DNA from: Longimicrobium sp.
GTDB taxonomy: Bacteria > Gemmatimonadota > Gemmatimonadetes > Longimicrobiales > Longimicrobiaceae
Length of the DNA stretch: 64,000 nt
Assembly (NCBI RefSeq): GCF_036388275.1
Contig: NZ_DASVSF010000060.1
Span: forward strand, 124,001 to 188,000
Direction of reading: 5' to 3'
The position numbers and the translations under genes are program-made. Positions 35,035-44,521 of the stretch are shown here, one piece after another. Under the pieces are notes generated by a model. It made no database searches. It was not told the DNA's origin and saw nothing but the letters and a program-made list of their open reading frames with translations. Within the stretch, counting starts at the first letter, position 1. Every line of letters starts with the position of its first letter.

Positions 35035-35728
35035 GCTCAGGCGCGGCGCGCACGCGGCCGGCCTGGCTGCGCTCGTGGCGGCGCTTCCCGCCTGCACCGA
35101 CTGGGCGGGGCACGACCTGGACATGGCCGCGGGCAAGGTCCCCGCCTTTTCCACCATGCGCGACGACGTGGTTCCGGACCCGTACGAGATGGTGCGCGAG
35201 CCGGTGCCGGGCACCGTGCCCACGGTGCACCCGCTGGGCGACGTGCCCGGACGCTACTCGCAGACGCAGTTGGATTCCATCGCCCCGCTGCTGCGCAACC
35301 CGCTGCCGCGCAACCCGCAGGTGCTGGCGCGCGGCAAGGCCATGTACGAGCAGCACTGCACCGCCTGCCACGGCGCGCTGGGTGACGGCAAGGGGCCGGT
35401 GATCGGGGCCGACAAGTTCCCGTTCGCCCCCGCGCTGAACGCCGGGCCCACGCAGGGCCGCAGCGACGGCTACCTCTACGCCGTGATCGACGTGGGCCGC
35501 GGCCTGATGCCTCCGTACGGGGCCCGCGTGACGCACCTGGACCGCTGGGCGATCGTGTCGTACGTGCGCCAGCTGCAGGGCAGCCTGGAAACGCAGGCCC
35601 CGCCGCCCAACGTGTCGGGCGTGGGCGCGGCCGTCGATACGGCGCAGCCCACCGAGCCGGCGCCCTCGGCGGGCACGCAGCCGGCGTCGCCGCAGATGGC
35701 GGCACCCAGCACTCAAGAAGCCCCCTGA
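35021..35728 (+). CDS. actE: Alternative complex III, monoheme cytochrome c subunit ActE
   Basis: A 235-residue exported protein. The N-terminal signal ends ALVAALPAC, a lipoprotein-type site near residue 25. One heme site, CTACH (about 113-117), and GRGLMPPYG with the candidate axial Met make it a class I cytochrome c, the probable electron exit from the complex. The C-terminal 50 residues are Pro/Ala/Gln-rich linker. The start is TTG 35021, supported by GGAGGAG about 7 nt upstream; no ATG is available in frame. Confidence 0.88.
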   Translation: MTTAKLRRGAHAAGLAALVAALPACTDWAGHDLDMAAGKVPAFSTMRDDVVPDPYEMVREPVPGTVPTVHPLGDVPGRYSQTQLDSIAPLLRNPLPRNPQVLARGKAMYEQHCTACHGALGDGKGPVIGADKFPFAPALNAGPTQGRSDGYLYAVIDVGRGLMPPYGARVTHLDRWAIVSYVRQLQGSLETQAPPPNVSGVGAAVDTAQPTEPAPSAGTQPASPQMAAPSTQEAP

Positions 35729-35740
35729 CGAGCCGACGAG

Positions 35741-37063
35741 ATGTCTTCGCATAGCGATTATCCGTCCCACATTCCGCTGCGCACGGCGGCGGCCCCCGGC
35801 ACGGCCCTGATCCTGGGGCTGGTGCTGGCGGTGATCGGGGCAGCGGCGTTCTTCCTGTCGCCGGACGAGCGGGCGTGGAGCGCCTTCCACTTCAACTGGA
35901 TGTTCTGGTCGTCGGTGGCCATGGGCATGGTGATGTTCGCCGTGGCGCTGCACCTGACCAACGCGCGCTGGGCCTGGTCCATCAAGCGGGTTCCGCTGGG
36001 TGGCATCGCCTTTCTGCCCGTGTCGTTCGTGCTGTTCATTCCCATGATGCTGGGGGGGAAGAACGTCTACTTCCACCACTGGCTGCCGCACGGCGGGCAC
36101 GACCCGGTGGCGGCGGACCCCATCCTTCACGAGAAGGCGGCCTGGCTGAGCTTTCCGGGGATGATGATCCGCGACGTGGTCGCCCTGCTGGTGCTGTACG
36201 GGCTGGCGTTCGCCTTCGCGCGCCACCAGCTGCGTGCGGATGTGCACGGCATCGACCGGGCGGGCCGCCGCAGCTTCGCCTTCGGCTGGCTGAAGGGCCG
36301 CCCCGGGGCGTCGATCGAACAGATCGCCGAGGAGTCGCAGAACCGCGGGCTCTTCATCGGCGTGATCCTGGCGCTGGCGTTCGCCGTCTTCTGGGGGCTG
36401 ATCGCCATCGACGTGGGCATGACCACGCTGCCGCACTTCTTCAGCACCATGTTCCCGGTGGCGTTCTTCATCAGCGCCTTCCACTCGGCGCTGGCGATGA
36501 CGGCGCTGCTGGTGGTGCTGTACCGGAAGCCGCTGCGGCTGCAGGAGTACGTGACCGAGCGCCAGTTCCACGACTTGGGCAAGCTGGTGTTCGCGTTCTC
36601 GGTGTTCTGGATGTACATCAACTGGTCGCAGTACGTGGTGATCTGGTACGGCCTGCTTCCGCAGGAGCAGAACTACTTCGTGCTGAAGTTCCACCGGCCG
36701 TTCGCGCCGCTGGTGCTGGCGGCGGTGATGATGATCTTCGTGCTGCCGTTCTTCGGGCTGCTGGCGCGCTCGGTGAAGAAGGTGCCGGGGATCCTGGCCG
36801 GCTTCGCGGTGATCATTCTGCTGGGCCACTGGCTGGAGCGCTTCCTGATCGCGACGCCCAACTACTGGATGGCCGAGGAGTGGGGCACCATCGGGATCGG
36901 CCTGCCGGAGATCGGCGTGGCGCTCGGCTTCCTGGGGCTGTTCACCATCTGCTACACGTGGTACGCGGCTACCTTCCCGGCGCTTCCGTCGCCGGTGTCG
37001 CTGGCGGCGCAGGGGTCGCAGACGGTGGAGGTGGCTGGCAACCCCAAGATCGCGACGATCTGA
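35741..37063 (+). CDS. actF: Alternative complex III, NrfD-like membrane subunit ActF
   Basis: A 440-residue membrane protein with about ten TM helices, the second NrfD-type subunit. Conserved stretches include FHFNWMFWSSVAMGMVMFAV, the FHSALAMTALLVV helix and LGKLVFAFSVFWMYINWSQYVVIWYG. It closes the act operon; a hairpin follows 24 bp after the stop. No cytochrome oxidase or SCO gene follows in this window, so the partner oxidase must be encoded elsewhere. Confidence 0.92.
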   Translation: MSSHSDYPSHIPLRTAAAPGTALILGLVLAVIGAAAFFLSPDERAWSAFHFNWMFWSSVAMGMVMFAVALHLTNARWAWSIKRVPLGGIAFLPVSFVLFIPMMLGGKNVYFHHWLPHGGHDPVAADPILHEKAAWLSFPGMMIRDVVALLVLYGLAFAFARHQLRADVHGIDRAGRRSFAFGWLKGRPGASIEQIAEESQNRGLFIGVILALAFAVFWGLIAIDVGMTTLPHFFSTMFPVAFFISAFHSALAMTALLVVLYRKPLRLQEYVTERQFHDLGKLVFAFSVFWMYINWSQYVVIWYGLLPQEQNYFVLKFHRPFAPLVLAAVMMIFVLPFFGLLARSVKKVPGILAGFAVIILLGHWLERFLIATPNYWMAEEWGTIGIGLPEIGVALGFLGLFTICYTWYAATFPALPSPVSLAAQGSQTVEVAGNPKIATI

Positions 37064-37086
37064 TCGGCTTCGCTGGTTGAAGGACC

Positions 37087-37122
37087 GAATCCCGCGGCTC
37101 GCATTGGTGAGCCGTGGGATTC
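37087..37122 (+). terminator. Hairpin terminator after actF
   Basis: GAATCCCGCGGCTC-N8-GAGCCGTGGGATTC is a 14-bp stem with one G-U pair, 24 bp after the actF stop. It is followed by TGTCAT rather than a T-run, so it may act with Rho or as an RNA-stabilising end. Confidence 0.65.
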
Positions 37123-37279
37123 TGTCATCCAGAGGCCCAGGCGCGGGACACTCGCCCGCAGCACGGACCACGCGGGCCGAAGGATCTAGCCTGAGGCACG
37201 TACAAGACTGGGCGCGGCAGCGGTTACGGTAGCCGAGGCCTCGGCTGCCGTGGGGCCCTCACCCGTCCTCGCTTAGGCT

Positions 37280-37600
37280 CGTCCACCCTCTCCCACAAAC
37301 AGCGTGGGAGAGGGGGTACACACCAGGGCGGTGTGGCGTTTCGACAAGGGTCGGCGCATGCCTCGGCTGCCCCCCATGCCCAACCCTTCCCCCGCAAACA
37401 GCGCGGGGGAAGGGAGCCAGTCGAGTGCGCGAGGCCAGCCAGCGCGCAAACGCATTCTCCTCTCCCCCATGGGGTTTATGGGGGAGAGGCCGGGAGAGGG
37501 GGGCGGCCGCGGCATGCGCCAGTGTCGGCCGAAGCGCGTTTCAGGTCTCCCCCTCCCCTGCGAAGCGGGGGACGGGGGCCGGGGGGAGGGGGCTGTTTGG
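37280..37600. repeat. Cluster of REP-like hairpins
   Basis: The gap 37123-37637 holds no gene but four palindromic units of one kind: CTCTCCCACAAACAGCGTGG (about 37288), TTCCCCCGCAAACAGCGCGG (about 37386), CTCCCCCATGGGGTTTATGG (about 37471) and a variant CCCCTGCGAAGCGGGGG (about 37553). Each pairs a C-rich left arm with a G-rich right arm (ending GGGAGAGG or GGGGGAAGGG) and is flanked by GGCATG or similar. They resemble REP elements. Other members are at 27962, 40170, 40265, 40360, 55616 and 55750. Confidence 0.75.
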
Positions 37601-37637
37601 GCATGCACCGGCAGCCTTGGATCCGTCCCGCCGATCG

Positions 37638-38942
37638 TCAGCCGTGCGCGGGGCGGGGAAGGAGCCCGTCGATGATCGCCGCACCTCGTTCGGCGGCGCC
37701 GAGGTTTTGCTGGACGTACGCGCGCGCCGCCTGTCCCGCGCGGGTGCGGGCCTGTTCGTCTTCGATCAGGGGGCGCAGGGCGGCGGCCACCGTGTCGTCG
37801 CGCAGTGCCTGGGCTCCTCCGGCCATGATCAGCTCCGCTGCCTCTCGCGCGTTGGAGTGCCGCGGTCCGAAGAGAACCGGCGCGCCGAACGCGGCCGGCT
37901 CCAGCACCGAGTGCAGCCCCGCCGTCCCCCATCCTCCACCCACGTAGGCAACGTCGGCCAGCGCGTACAGGTCGCCCAGCACACCCACGCGGTCCACCAG
38001 CACGGTTTCTCCCGCAGCGGCTCCGGCTTCGTTCTCGGACAGGAGCCGGACGGAGGCGAAGCCGTGCTGACCCAGGAGATCGCGGGTGCGTGCCAGGTGC
38101 GCGGGCGTCGGCTCGTGCGGGACCAGAACCAGGCGCACGTTCCGGCCGGATCGGCGGATCGCCGCCGCCGCGGGGAGCAGTCTCTCCTCGTCCGCCGGCC
38201 AGGTGGAGCCCGCGACCAGCGTCACTCCGTCGAATCCGCGGAACGGGCGGAGCAGCGCCGAGTCCCGGTCCGCCGCCTGCGCGCGCGCCCACACCTGGTC
38301 GAAGCGCGCGTCGCCCATCACCCTCCGCCGCTCCGCGGGCACTCCTAGAAGGCCGAAACGGTCCGCGTCCGCTTGGGCGATGGCGGCGACCACGTCCAGC
38401 CGCGCGTACGCCGGGGCGAGCAGCGCCCGCGCGGGGCCACGCAGCCGGCTGGAGGTTTCCGGCAGTGTGCCGCTGAGCATCGCCAGACGAACGCCTCGCG
38501 CCTTCGCCTCACGGGTGAGGACGGGCCAGACATCCGTCTTGGAAAAGGCGAGTACGTCGGGCCGGAGCGCGTCCAGCGAGCTGACGACGTAGCGGCGCAG
38601 GTCCAGCGGCAGGTAGTCGGCGATGTCGGCGTCGACGGAGAGGGCGAACTGCTCGGCGGAGGCGGAAAAGAAGGTGTATGCCACCTGCGCGTCGGGGCGC
38701 AGCACACGGAACCGCTCGATGACGGCCCGTGCCTGCAACCCCTCCCCCACGCTGGGCGCGTGGAACCACGCGAGCGGGCGCGCCGGGTCGCGGTGCTCGC
38801 GGGCCCACGCCTGCATGCGCTCCAGCACGCCCGCGCGCCCCCGGATGCTGCGCGCCAGCTTGCCGCTCCCGCGCCCCGCGAGCGGAAGCAGGGGACGCGC
38901 GGCGTGGAGCGCAAGCGTGTAGAGGGATTCGGCGATCGGCAT
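37638..38942 (-). CDS. waaA: 3-deoxy-D-manno-octulosonic acid (Kdo) transferase
   Basis: A 434-residue GT-B glycosyltransferase. WFHAPSVGEGLQARAVIERF (about 59-78) is the N-terminal signature with the catalytic Glu of WaaA; AFSKTDVWPVL, VAGSTWPADEERLL and VPHEPTP are CMP-Kdo binding parts; YVGGGWGTAGLHSVLEPAAFGAPVLFGPRHSN is the conserved C-terminal site. It adds Kdo to the lipid A precursor at the inner membrane. Its presence indicates an LPS-type outer membrane. No other LPS gene is adjacent. Confidence 0.93.
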   Translation of the reverse strand: MPIAESLYTLALHAARPLLPLAGRGSGKLARSIRGRAGVLERMQAWAREHRDPARPLAWFHAPSVGEGLQARAVIERFRVLRPDAQVAYTFFSASAEQFALSVDADIADYLPLDLRRYVVSSLDALRPDVLAFSKTDVWPVLTREAKARGVRLAMLSGTLPETSSRLRGPARALLAPAYARLDVVAAIAQADADRFGLLGVPAERRRVMGDARFDQVWARAQAADRDSALLRPFRGFDGVTLVAGSTWPADEERLLPAAAAIRRSGRNVRLVLVPHEPTPAHLARTRDLLGQHGFASVRLLSENEAGAAAGETVLVDRVGVLGDLYALADVAYVGGGWGTAGLHSVLEPAAFGAPVLFGPRHSNAREAAELIMAGGAQALRDDTVAAALRPLIEDEQARTRAGQAARAYVQQNLGAAERGAAIIDGLLPRPAHG

Positions 38943-39042
38943 GCGCGTAAGCTACGCGCCTCGGTGGGCGTGGGGAACTGGACGGATGCGAAAGCGGGGG
39001 CGCCCATGCCGGCCGCCCCCGCTCGTCATCCCGCGATCCGCC

Positions 39043-40047
39043 TTAGAGCGACGGCGGGCGCAGGGTGGTGCCGGTTCCGCCGGTGCCGTGGCCCAAGCCA
39101 TCGGCCGGCGCCGAATCCTCGCTGCCGCCGAGGTAGCCCAGGCCGGCGTCGCTCGTTCTGCTGCCACCGCCGGCCAACCCGACACTCCCGCCGGCTGCTC
39201 CCGCGGTCGCGCCACCCGCGCGCGGGGACGTATACTCGATTCCCTCGCGGTACGGCATGCCGCCCGCGAAGTCGCCCGCGCTCTCGTAGTCGTCGTCCTC
39301 GGGGTAGTAGCGGTCCTCGATGGTGGCGTCATCGTCAGGCGTCATGTCCACCACCTCCACGTACTCGACCGCGTGCTCCTCGTTGCGCTGGTTCAGGAAC
39401 CAGGCGACACCCGCCACGGCGAGACCGCCCAGCAGCAGCCGCCCGACGGGGAGGCCGCCGCGCTCCTGGCGGTGCTCGGCCGGGTGCGGCGGCGCCACGG
39501 TGGCGCGCTCGGCGAACAGCTCCAGCATGGCGCGGTTGAACTGCGGCAGGTCGTGAGGCCCGCGGCTGGATACCCAGTTGCGGTCACGGACGACGGGCAG
39601 GTCGCTCCAGGCGCCGCCCGCGTTGCGCACGTCGTCGCGGATGCCCGGCCACGACGTCAGGTTGCGGCGCACCATCAGGCCGGCGGAGATCAGCAGCCAC
39701 GGCGCATGGCAGATCATGGCGATGGGCTTGCCCGCCCGGTCGGCGGCGCGGATGAAGTCCAGCGCGCGCTCGTCCTGCCGAAGGGTGTCGGGGTTGGCAA
39801 GGCCGCCGGGGAGGAGGACCGCGTCGTAGTCCTGGGCGTCGGCGGTCTTCAGCGTGCGGTCCACCGACACCTTCCTGCCGGGATACATGTGGTTCATCCC
39901 GCGGATGCGGCCGCGGTGCACCGACACGATCTCCACCTCGGCGCCGTGCGCCTCCAGGGCCTCAACCGGGCTGGTGAGCTCTACCTGCTCGAAGCCGTCG
40001 GCGGCGAGCACCGCCACCCGCAGGCCGGTCAGATCTACGTGATTCAT
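39043..40047 (-). CDS. DJ-1/PfpI-family protein with C-terminal membrane extension
   Basis: A 334-residue protein. Residues 1-185 are a DJ-1/PfpI (YhbO, general stress protein 18) domain: DGFEQVE with Glu20, and the nucleophile elbow MICHAPWLL with Cys113-His114. Such proteins act as deglycases or chaperones in stress responses. Past the domain is an unusual extension: a TM-like segment LLLGGLAVAGVAWFLN (about 208-224), an acidic region (DDDATIEDRYYPEDDDYE) and a Gly/Ser/Ala-rich tail. The start has GAGGAGAG 6 nt upstream. The extension may tether the domain to the membrane. Confidence 0.85.
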   Translation of the reverse strand: MNHVDLTGLRVAVLAADGFEQVELTSPVEALEAHGAEVEIVSVHRGRIRGMNHMYPGRKVSVDRTLKTADAQDYDAVLLPGGLANPDTLRQDERALDFIRAADRAGKPIAMICHAPWLLISAGLMVRRNLTSWPGIRDDVRNAGGAWSDLPVVRDRNWVSSRGPHDLPQFNRAMLELFAERATVAPPHPAEHRQERGGLPVGRLLLGGLAVAGVAWFLNQRNEEHAVEYVEVVDMTPDDDATIEDRYYPEDDDYESAGDFAGGMPYREGIEYTSPRAGGATAGAAGGSVGLAGGGSRTSDAGLGYLGGSEDSAPADGLGHGTGGTGTTLRPPSL

Positions 40048-40129
40048 TGGCACTCTCCTCGGTTCAGGGCCAGTTGGAGCCGTGTACCGGTGCAAGACGT
40101 GGACCTTGTGCGAGGCTTGTAGACGTGGG

Positions 40130-40690
40130 GGGCGATAGGTGATGGCGCACGCCGCGGCTGGCCCCCCCCCCGGCCCCTCCCCCGGCAAACTGCGCCGGGA
40201 GAGGGGAGAACTTCGCGCCGGATAGGGCTGGGTCTCGCTCATCCGCGGCAGTCCCCTTTCCCGGCCTCTCTCCCGCAAACAGCGCGGGAGAGAGGAGAAC
40301 TTCGATCGCGGTTCGACAGGGTGCGTCGCATGCCGCGAGAGCCCCCTCCCCCCGACCCCCATCCCCCGCTTCGCAGGGGAGGGGGAGACCTGAATCGCGC
40401 TCCGGCCGGCGTCGCGCACTCGGCTACGCGTGCAGTCCGCGCAGGCGGACTTTGTGACGTTCCAGCCGCGGTTTCAACCGCCCGGACCGAGTCGGGGCGT
40501 GATGCTCCCCGCCCCGCCCGCGCACGGAAATGACGAAGTGTGCCGAGGCCTCGGGGTTCGTGACCGCTGCCGCGCCGGTGTTCGGTCGTGCCCCAGGCTA
40601 GATCCTTCGGCCCGCGCCGTTCGGCGTGCGGGTGGGTGCGGTGCGCTTGGGCCTCTGGATGACAGATTCGCGCCTTTGGCTCGCTAGGCA
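40130..40690. repeat. Repeat cluster upstream of psuG
   Basis: The gap 40048-40759 has no convincing gene. It contains REP-like hairpins at about 40170 (CCCCCGGCAAACTGCGCCGG), 40265 (CTCCCGCAAACAGCGCGGGA) and 40360, and the hairpin module GTCCGC-gca-GGCGGAC at about 40435. A GCGCTAATTTGCTCCCCTGAT stretch at 40713 just before psuG has no recognisable promoter spacing. Confidence 0.7.
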
Positions 40691-40759
40691 CCGGTCGCCG
40701 CGGCCGAGCCTGAGCGCTAATTTGCTCCCCTGATCCGCAATCCCCAGTACGAGCACGCG

Positions 40760-41658
<899 letters not shown>

Positions 41659-41662
<4 letters not shown>

Positions 41663-42222
41663 CCAAGGACGACGTTCGGCGGGAGGTGCGTGCGCGTCTG
41701 CGGGCGCTCTCCGCGGAGGAGCGTGCGGTGGCGGAGGCGGAGATCGCGCGGCGCGTGTGGCAGGTGCCGCAGGTGGCCGACGCGCGCGTGCTGATGCTGT
41801 ACGCGTCCATGCCCGGCGAGGTGGGGACGGATGCAATCGCGGGTGAGGCGGCGCGGCGCGGCATCACGCTCGTCTATCCCCGCTGCCTGGAGGACCGGCG
41901 GCTGTCACTGCACGTCGTCGACACGCTGGACCGCCTGCGCCCCGGGCGCTACGGCATCCGCGAGCCCGACGCGGACGCCTGCCCCGTGCACGAGGTGGCG
42001 GCCGTGGACGCCGCGCTGATCCCGGGGCTGGCGTGGGACCGCGCTGGAAATCGCCTGGGCCGCGGCGCCGGCTACTACGACCGGCTGCTGGCCGATCCGG
42101 AGTGGCGGGGCTTTCGCTGCGGCCTGTTCTTTTCCATCCAGGAGTTTCCTGCGATCCCGCACGATCCGTGGGATGCGCGCATGCAGGCCATCGTCACGGA
42201 AAGCGAAATCGTCTCACCCTGA
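41659..42222 (+). CDS. 5-formyltetrahydrofolate cyclo-ligase
   Basis: A 187-residue protein that converts 5-formyl-THF to 5,10-methenyl-THF with ATP. Conserved parts are R-x-R-A-R-L near the start, LMLYASMPGEVGTDAI, YPRCLEDRRL, YGIREP, and the C-terminal ATP site DAALIPGLAWDRAGNRLGRGAGYYDRLL. It starts at GTG 41659, overlapping the psuG stop, so the two genes are co-translated. The pairing of folate salvage with pseudouridine breakdown has no obvious pathway reason; both are metabolite-recycling steps. Confidence 0.93.
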
Positions 42223-42245
42223 CGAACTTCGTCTCACGCGGACGG

Positions 42246-43910
42246 TTACGTGGTGGTCATCAGCGGAACGCCGCCGTGGCCGGCCGTGTGGAACAGGAAA
42301 CCCTGCGTGAAGTGCACGCCCAGGCGCTTCACCGTCTCGTACTCTTCCTCGCGCTCCACCCCCTCGGCGATCACCTTGATGCCGTGGTCGTTGGCGAACG
42401 ACACCATGGTCTCCACGAGGTTCTGCTTCATGAAGTTGGCGTCGATGCCGCTGATCAGCGAGATGTCGAGCTTGATGAAGTCCGGCTCCAGGTTGGCGAT
42501 GCTCCCCAGCCCCGCGTAGCCGCTGCCCGCGTCGTCCACGGCGAACCGGAAGCCCCGGTCGCGGAACTCCTTCAGGTATCCCTGGAAGGTGGGATAGTCG
42601 GTGATGGCCGTGCGCTCCGTGATCTCCAGCACGATGCGCTCGGGGTGCTCCACGCCCAGCTCGTCCAGGTCCAGGTAGCGGAACGTGGGGTCGCGGAAGT
42701 CGTGCGGGTCGATGTTCAGGAACAGGAGCTGGTTCTCGTTCAGGTGCGCGTCCATCCCCTCGATGGCACGCCGGCGGCACAGGCGCGAAAGTTCCCAGAT
42801 GAGGTTGGCTTCCTCGGCCACGCCGAACATCACCTCGGGCGAACGCAGCGCGCGGTGGGTGCCGCGAGCCAGCGCCTCGAAGCCGTACACCTCGCGCGTT
42901 TCGGTGACGACAATGGGATGGTAGACGATGTAGACGGCGCCCTCGCGGAGCGTGGTCTTCAGGTCCGTCACCTTGCGCGCCCGCTCGCGGCTTTCGACGC
43001 TGCGGGCCGCCTGCGCCGCCTCGCGGATGCCGCGGTAGATGATGCGCTCGGTGCGCAGCTTGGGGTTGCGGAAGATGGTCGTGGAGCCCACGTAGATCTC
43101 GAACAGCCCCGCCACGTCCTCGCCCTGCTCGGCGTCCAGCCGCGTGCGCACGTGCTCCTCGAGCGCGTGCGCCATCTCGTTGATGCGCCGCTCGGCGTCG
43201 TCCAGCGCCCCGGGGAGCTCGGAAAAGAAGATGAAGTCGTCGTCCGCCGCGTGCGACACCATCACCACGCCGTCGACGCCGTCGTACTGCTCGTAGAAGT
43301 CGCGCACGGCCGAGGCGGTGCTCTGCAGCACCTCGTCGAGCTTTTCCCAGCCGTAGATTTCCTCGAGCTTGGAGTAGCGGACGAACTCGATGTACAGGAT
43401 GGTCAGCCGGCCGCCGCGCTCCAGCATCTCGCGGCCACGCTCGATCATCACCGGCAGGGTGGGAAAGCCGGTGAAGCGGTCGTACAGGAGCTCTTCGTAG
43501 CGCAGGTGCTCGGCGCGCTCGTGCGTGGCGCCGGGGCCGGCGCGCGTGCGCAGGCGCTCCAGCGCGCTCGACACCCGCGCGGCGACTTCCTCGGTGGTGG
43601 CGGGAAGGATCAGCCACTCGTCCACCCCCGCGCGCATGGCCAGCCGCGCCTCGGCGTCGTTGCGGCAGGCCGCCACCAGCGCGATGCCCCGCGTCTGCGA
43701 TTCTTCGCGCGCACGGTCCAGCAGCGCCCGCCGGAACTGCACGACGGCCGCCTCCGGATGCGTGCGCAGGGCGTCGTAGAAGCGGTCGTCGCGCACGGAC
43801 GAACCGCCCTCGGCGGGCGAGAGCAGCGTGAGCTCGGCTTCCAGTGCCCGCGCGGCGCCTTCTACCGCGGTGCGGAGCGCCTCGTCATCCGCAAATCCCA
43901 GGAGCCTCAC
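42246..43910 (-). CDS. EAL-domain cyclic di-GMP phosphodiesterase with degenerate REC and GGDEF regions
   Basis: A 554-residue protein. Residues 1-110 look like a response-regulator-type domain without the standard phosphorylation motif; about 135-300 is a GGDEF-like domain in which the active motif reads ADDDFIFF, so it is not a cyclase; about 310-545 is an EAL domain with the catalytic residues present: YGFEALARG, LNIDPHDF, LEITERT, DDAGSGYAGL, KLDISLI, AEGVE and FTQGFLF. It should hydrolyse cyclic di-GMP. GTG 43910 overlaps the response-regulator stop, so the two are translationally coupled. Confidence 0.85.
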   Translation of the reverse strand: MRLLGFADDEALRTAVEGAARALEAELTLLSPAEGGSSVRDDRFYDALRTHPEAAVVQFRRALLDRAREESQTRGIALVAACRNDAEARLAMRAGVDEWLILPATTEEVAARVSSALERLRTRAGPGATHERAEHLRYEELLYDRFTGFPTLPVMIERGREMLERGGRLTILYIEFVRYSKLEEIYGWEKLDEVLQSTASAVRDFYEQYDGVDGVVMVSHAADDDFIFFSELPGALDDAERRINEMAHALEEHVRTRLDAEQGEDVAGLFEIYVGSTTIFRNPKLRTERIIYRGIREAAQAARSVESRERARKVTDLKTTLREGAVYIVYHPIVVTETREVYGFEALARGTHRALRSPEVMFGVAEEANLIWELSRLCRRRAIEGMDAHLNENQLLFLNIDPHDFRDPTFRYLDLDELGVEHPERIVLEITERTAITDYPTFQGYLKEFRDRGFRFAVDDAGSGYAGLGSIANLEPDFIKLDISLISGIDANFMKQNLVETMVSFANDHGIKVIAEGVEREEEYETVKRLGVHFTQGFLFHTAGHGGVPLMTTT

Positions 43911-44305
43911 GCCTTGCCGCCCCTGGCCGCCAGGTTGCGGTTCACCCTGTCCAGCAGGTCCTTGAAGTCCACCGGCTTCACCACGTAGTCGTCGGCGCCG
44001 GAGCGCAGCCCTTCGAACTTGTCCTCGAACGCGCCCTTGGCGGTCACCATGATCACCTTCATGCTTCCGTGGGTGGGGTGCGCCTTGATGACGCGGCACA
44101 CTTCCCAGCCATCCATTCCCGGCATCATCACGTCCAGCAGCACCAGCGCGGGCCTCACCTCGTCGAGGCAGGCCAGCGCCGAGCGGCCGTCCCGCGCCTC
44201 CGCGACCGTGAACCCGCGCGACTCCAGGAAGGCGCGCAGGATTTCGACATTGTCGCGGTTGTCGTCCACCACCAGGATGGTTTCGTTCTGATCGGTCACC
44301 GACAC
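43907..44305 (-). CDS. Single-domain response regulator
   Basis: A 132-residue CheY-like receiver. ILVVDDNRDN holds the acidic pair, LVLLDVMMPGMDG the phosphoacceptor Asp58, the conserved Thr is in VIMVTAKG, and DYVVKPVDF carries the lysine. GTG 44305 is chosen because GGGGAGAA stands 7 nt upstream, while the in-frame ATG 44362 would add 19 residues without homology. It lacks an output domain; by overlap with the downstream EAL gene it likely controls that protein's activity. No cognate histidine kinase is adjacent. Confidence 0.88.
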   Translation of the reverse strand: MSVTDQNETILVVDDNRDNVEILRAFLESRGFTVAEARDGRSALACLDEVRPALVLLDVMMPGMDGWEVCRVIKAHPTHGSMKVIMVTAKGAFEDKFEGLRSGADDYVVKPVDFKDLLDRVNRNLAARGGKA

Positions 44306-44521
44306 GGCCGTTCTCCCCTGCGCTTGCTGCGGACGATCCTTGGTCGGGCCGCACGGGCGCAAGAAGCAGGCCCAAAGGGGGCAAAGCCTTGGTGGGCAGG
44401 CGTTTACATCCTGTCGAGTGGAATCGGCCGATCCGTGGTGGAGTGCGGCGGCGGCCGGCGCGCATTACCATCCCTCGTTCACCCGTCATCCCGCTCACCT
44501 GGTCACCCCCGAGAGACGCTG

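Noticed and set aside
37280..37600. A possible CRISPR array in the hairpin cluster
   Set aside because: Units are palindromes of varying length and spacing without conserved direct repeats or unique spacers, and no cas gene is present.
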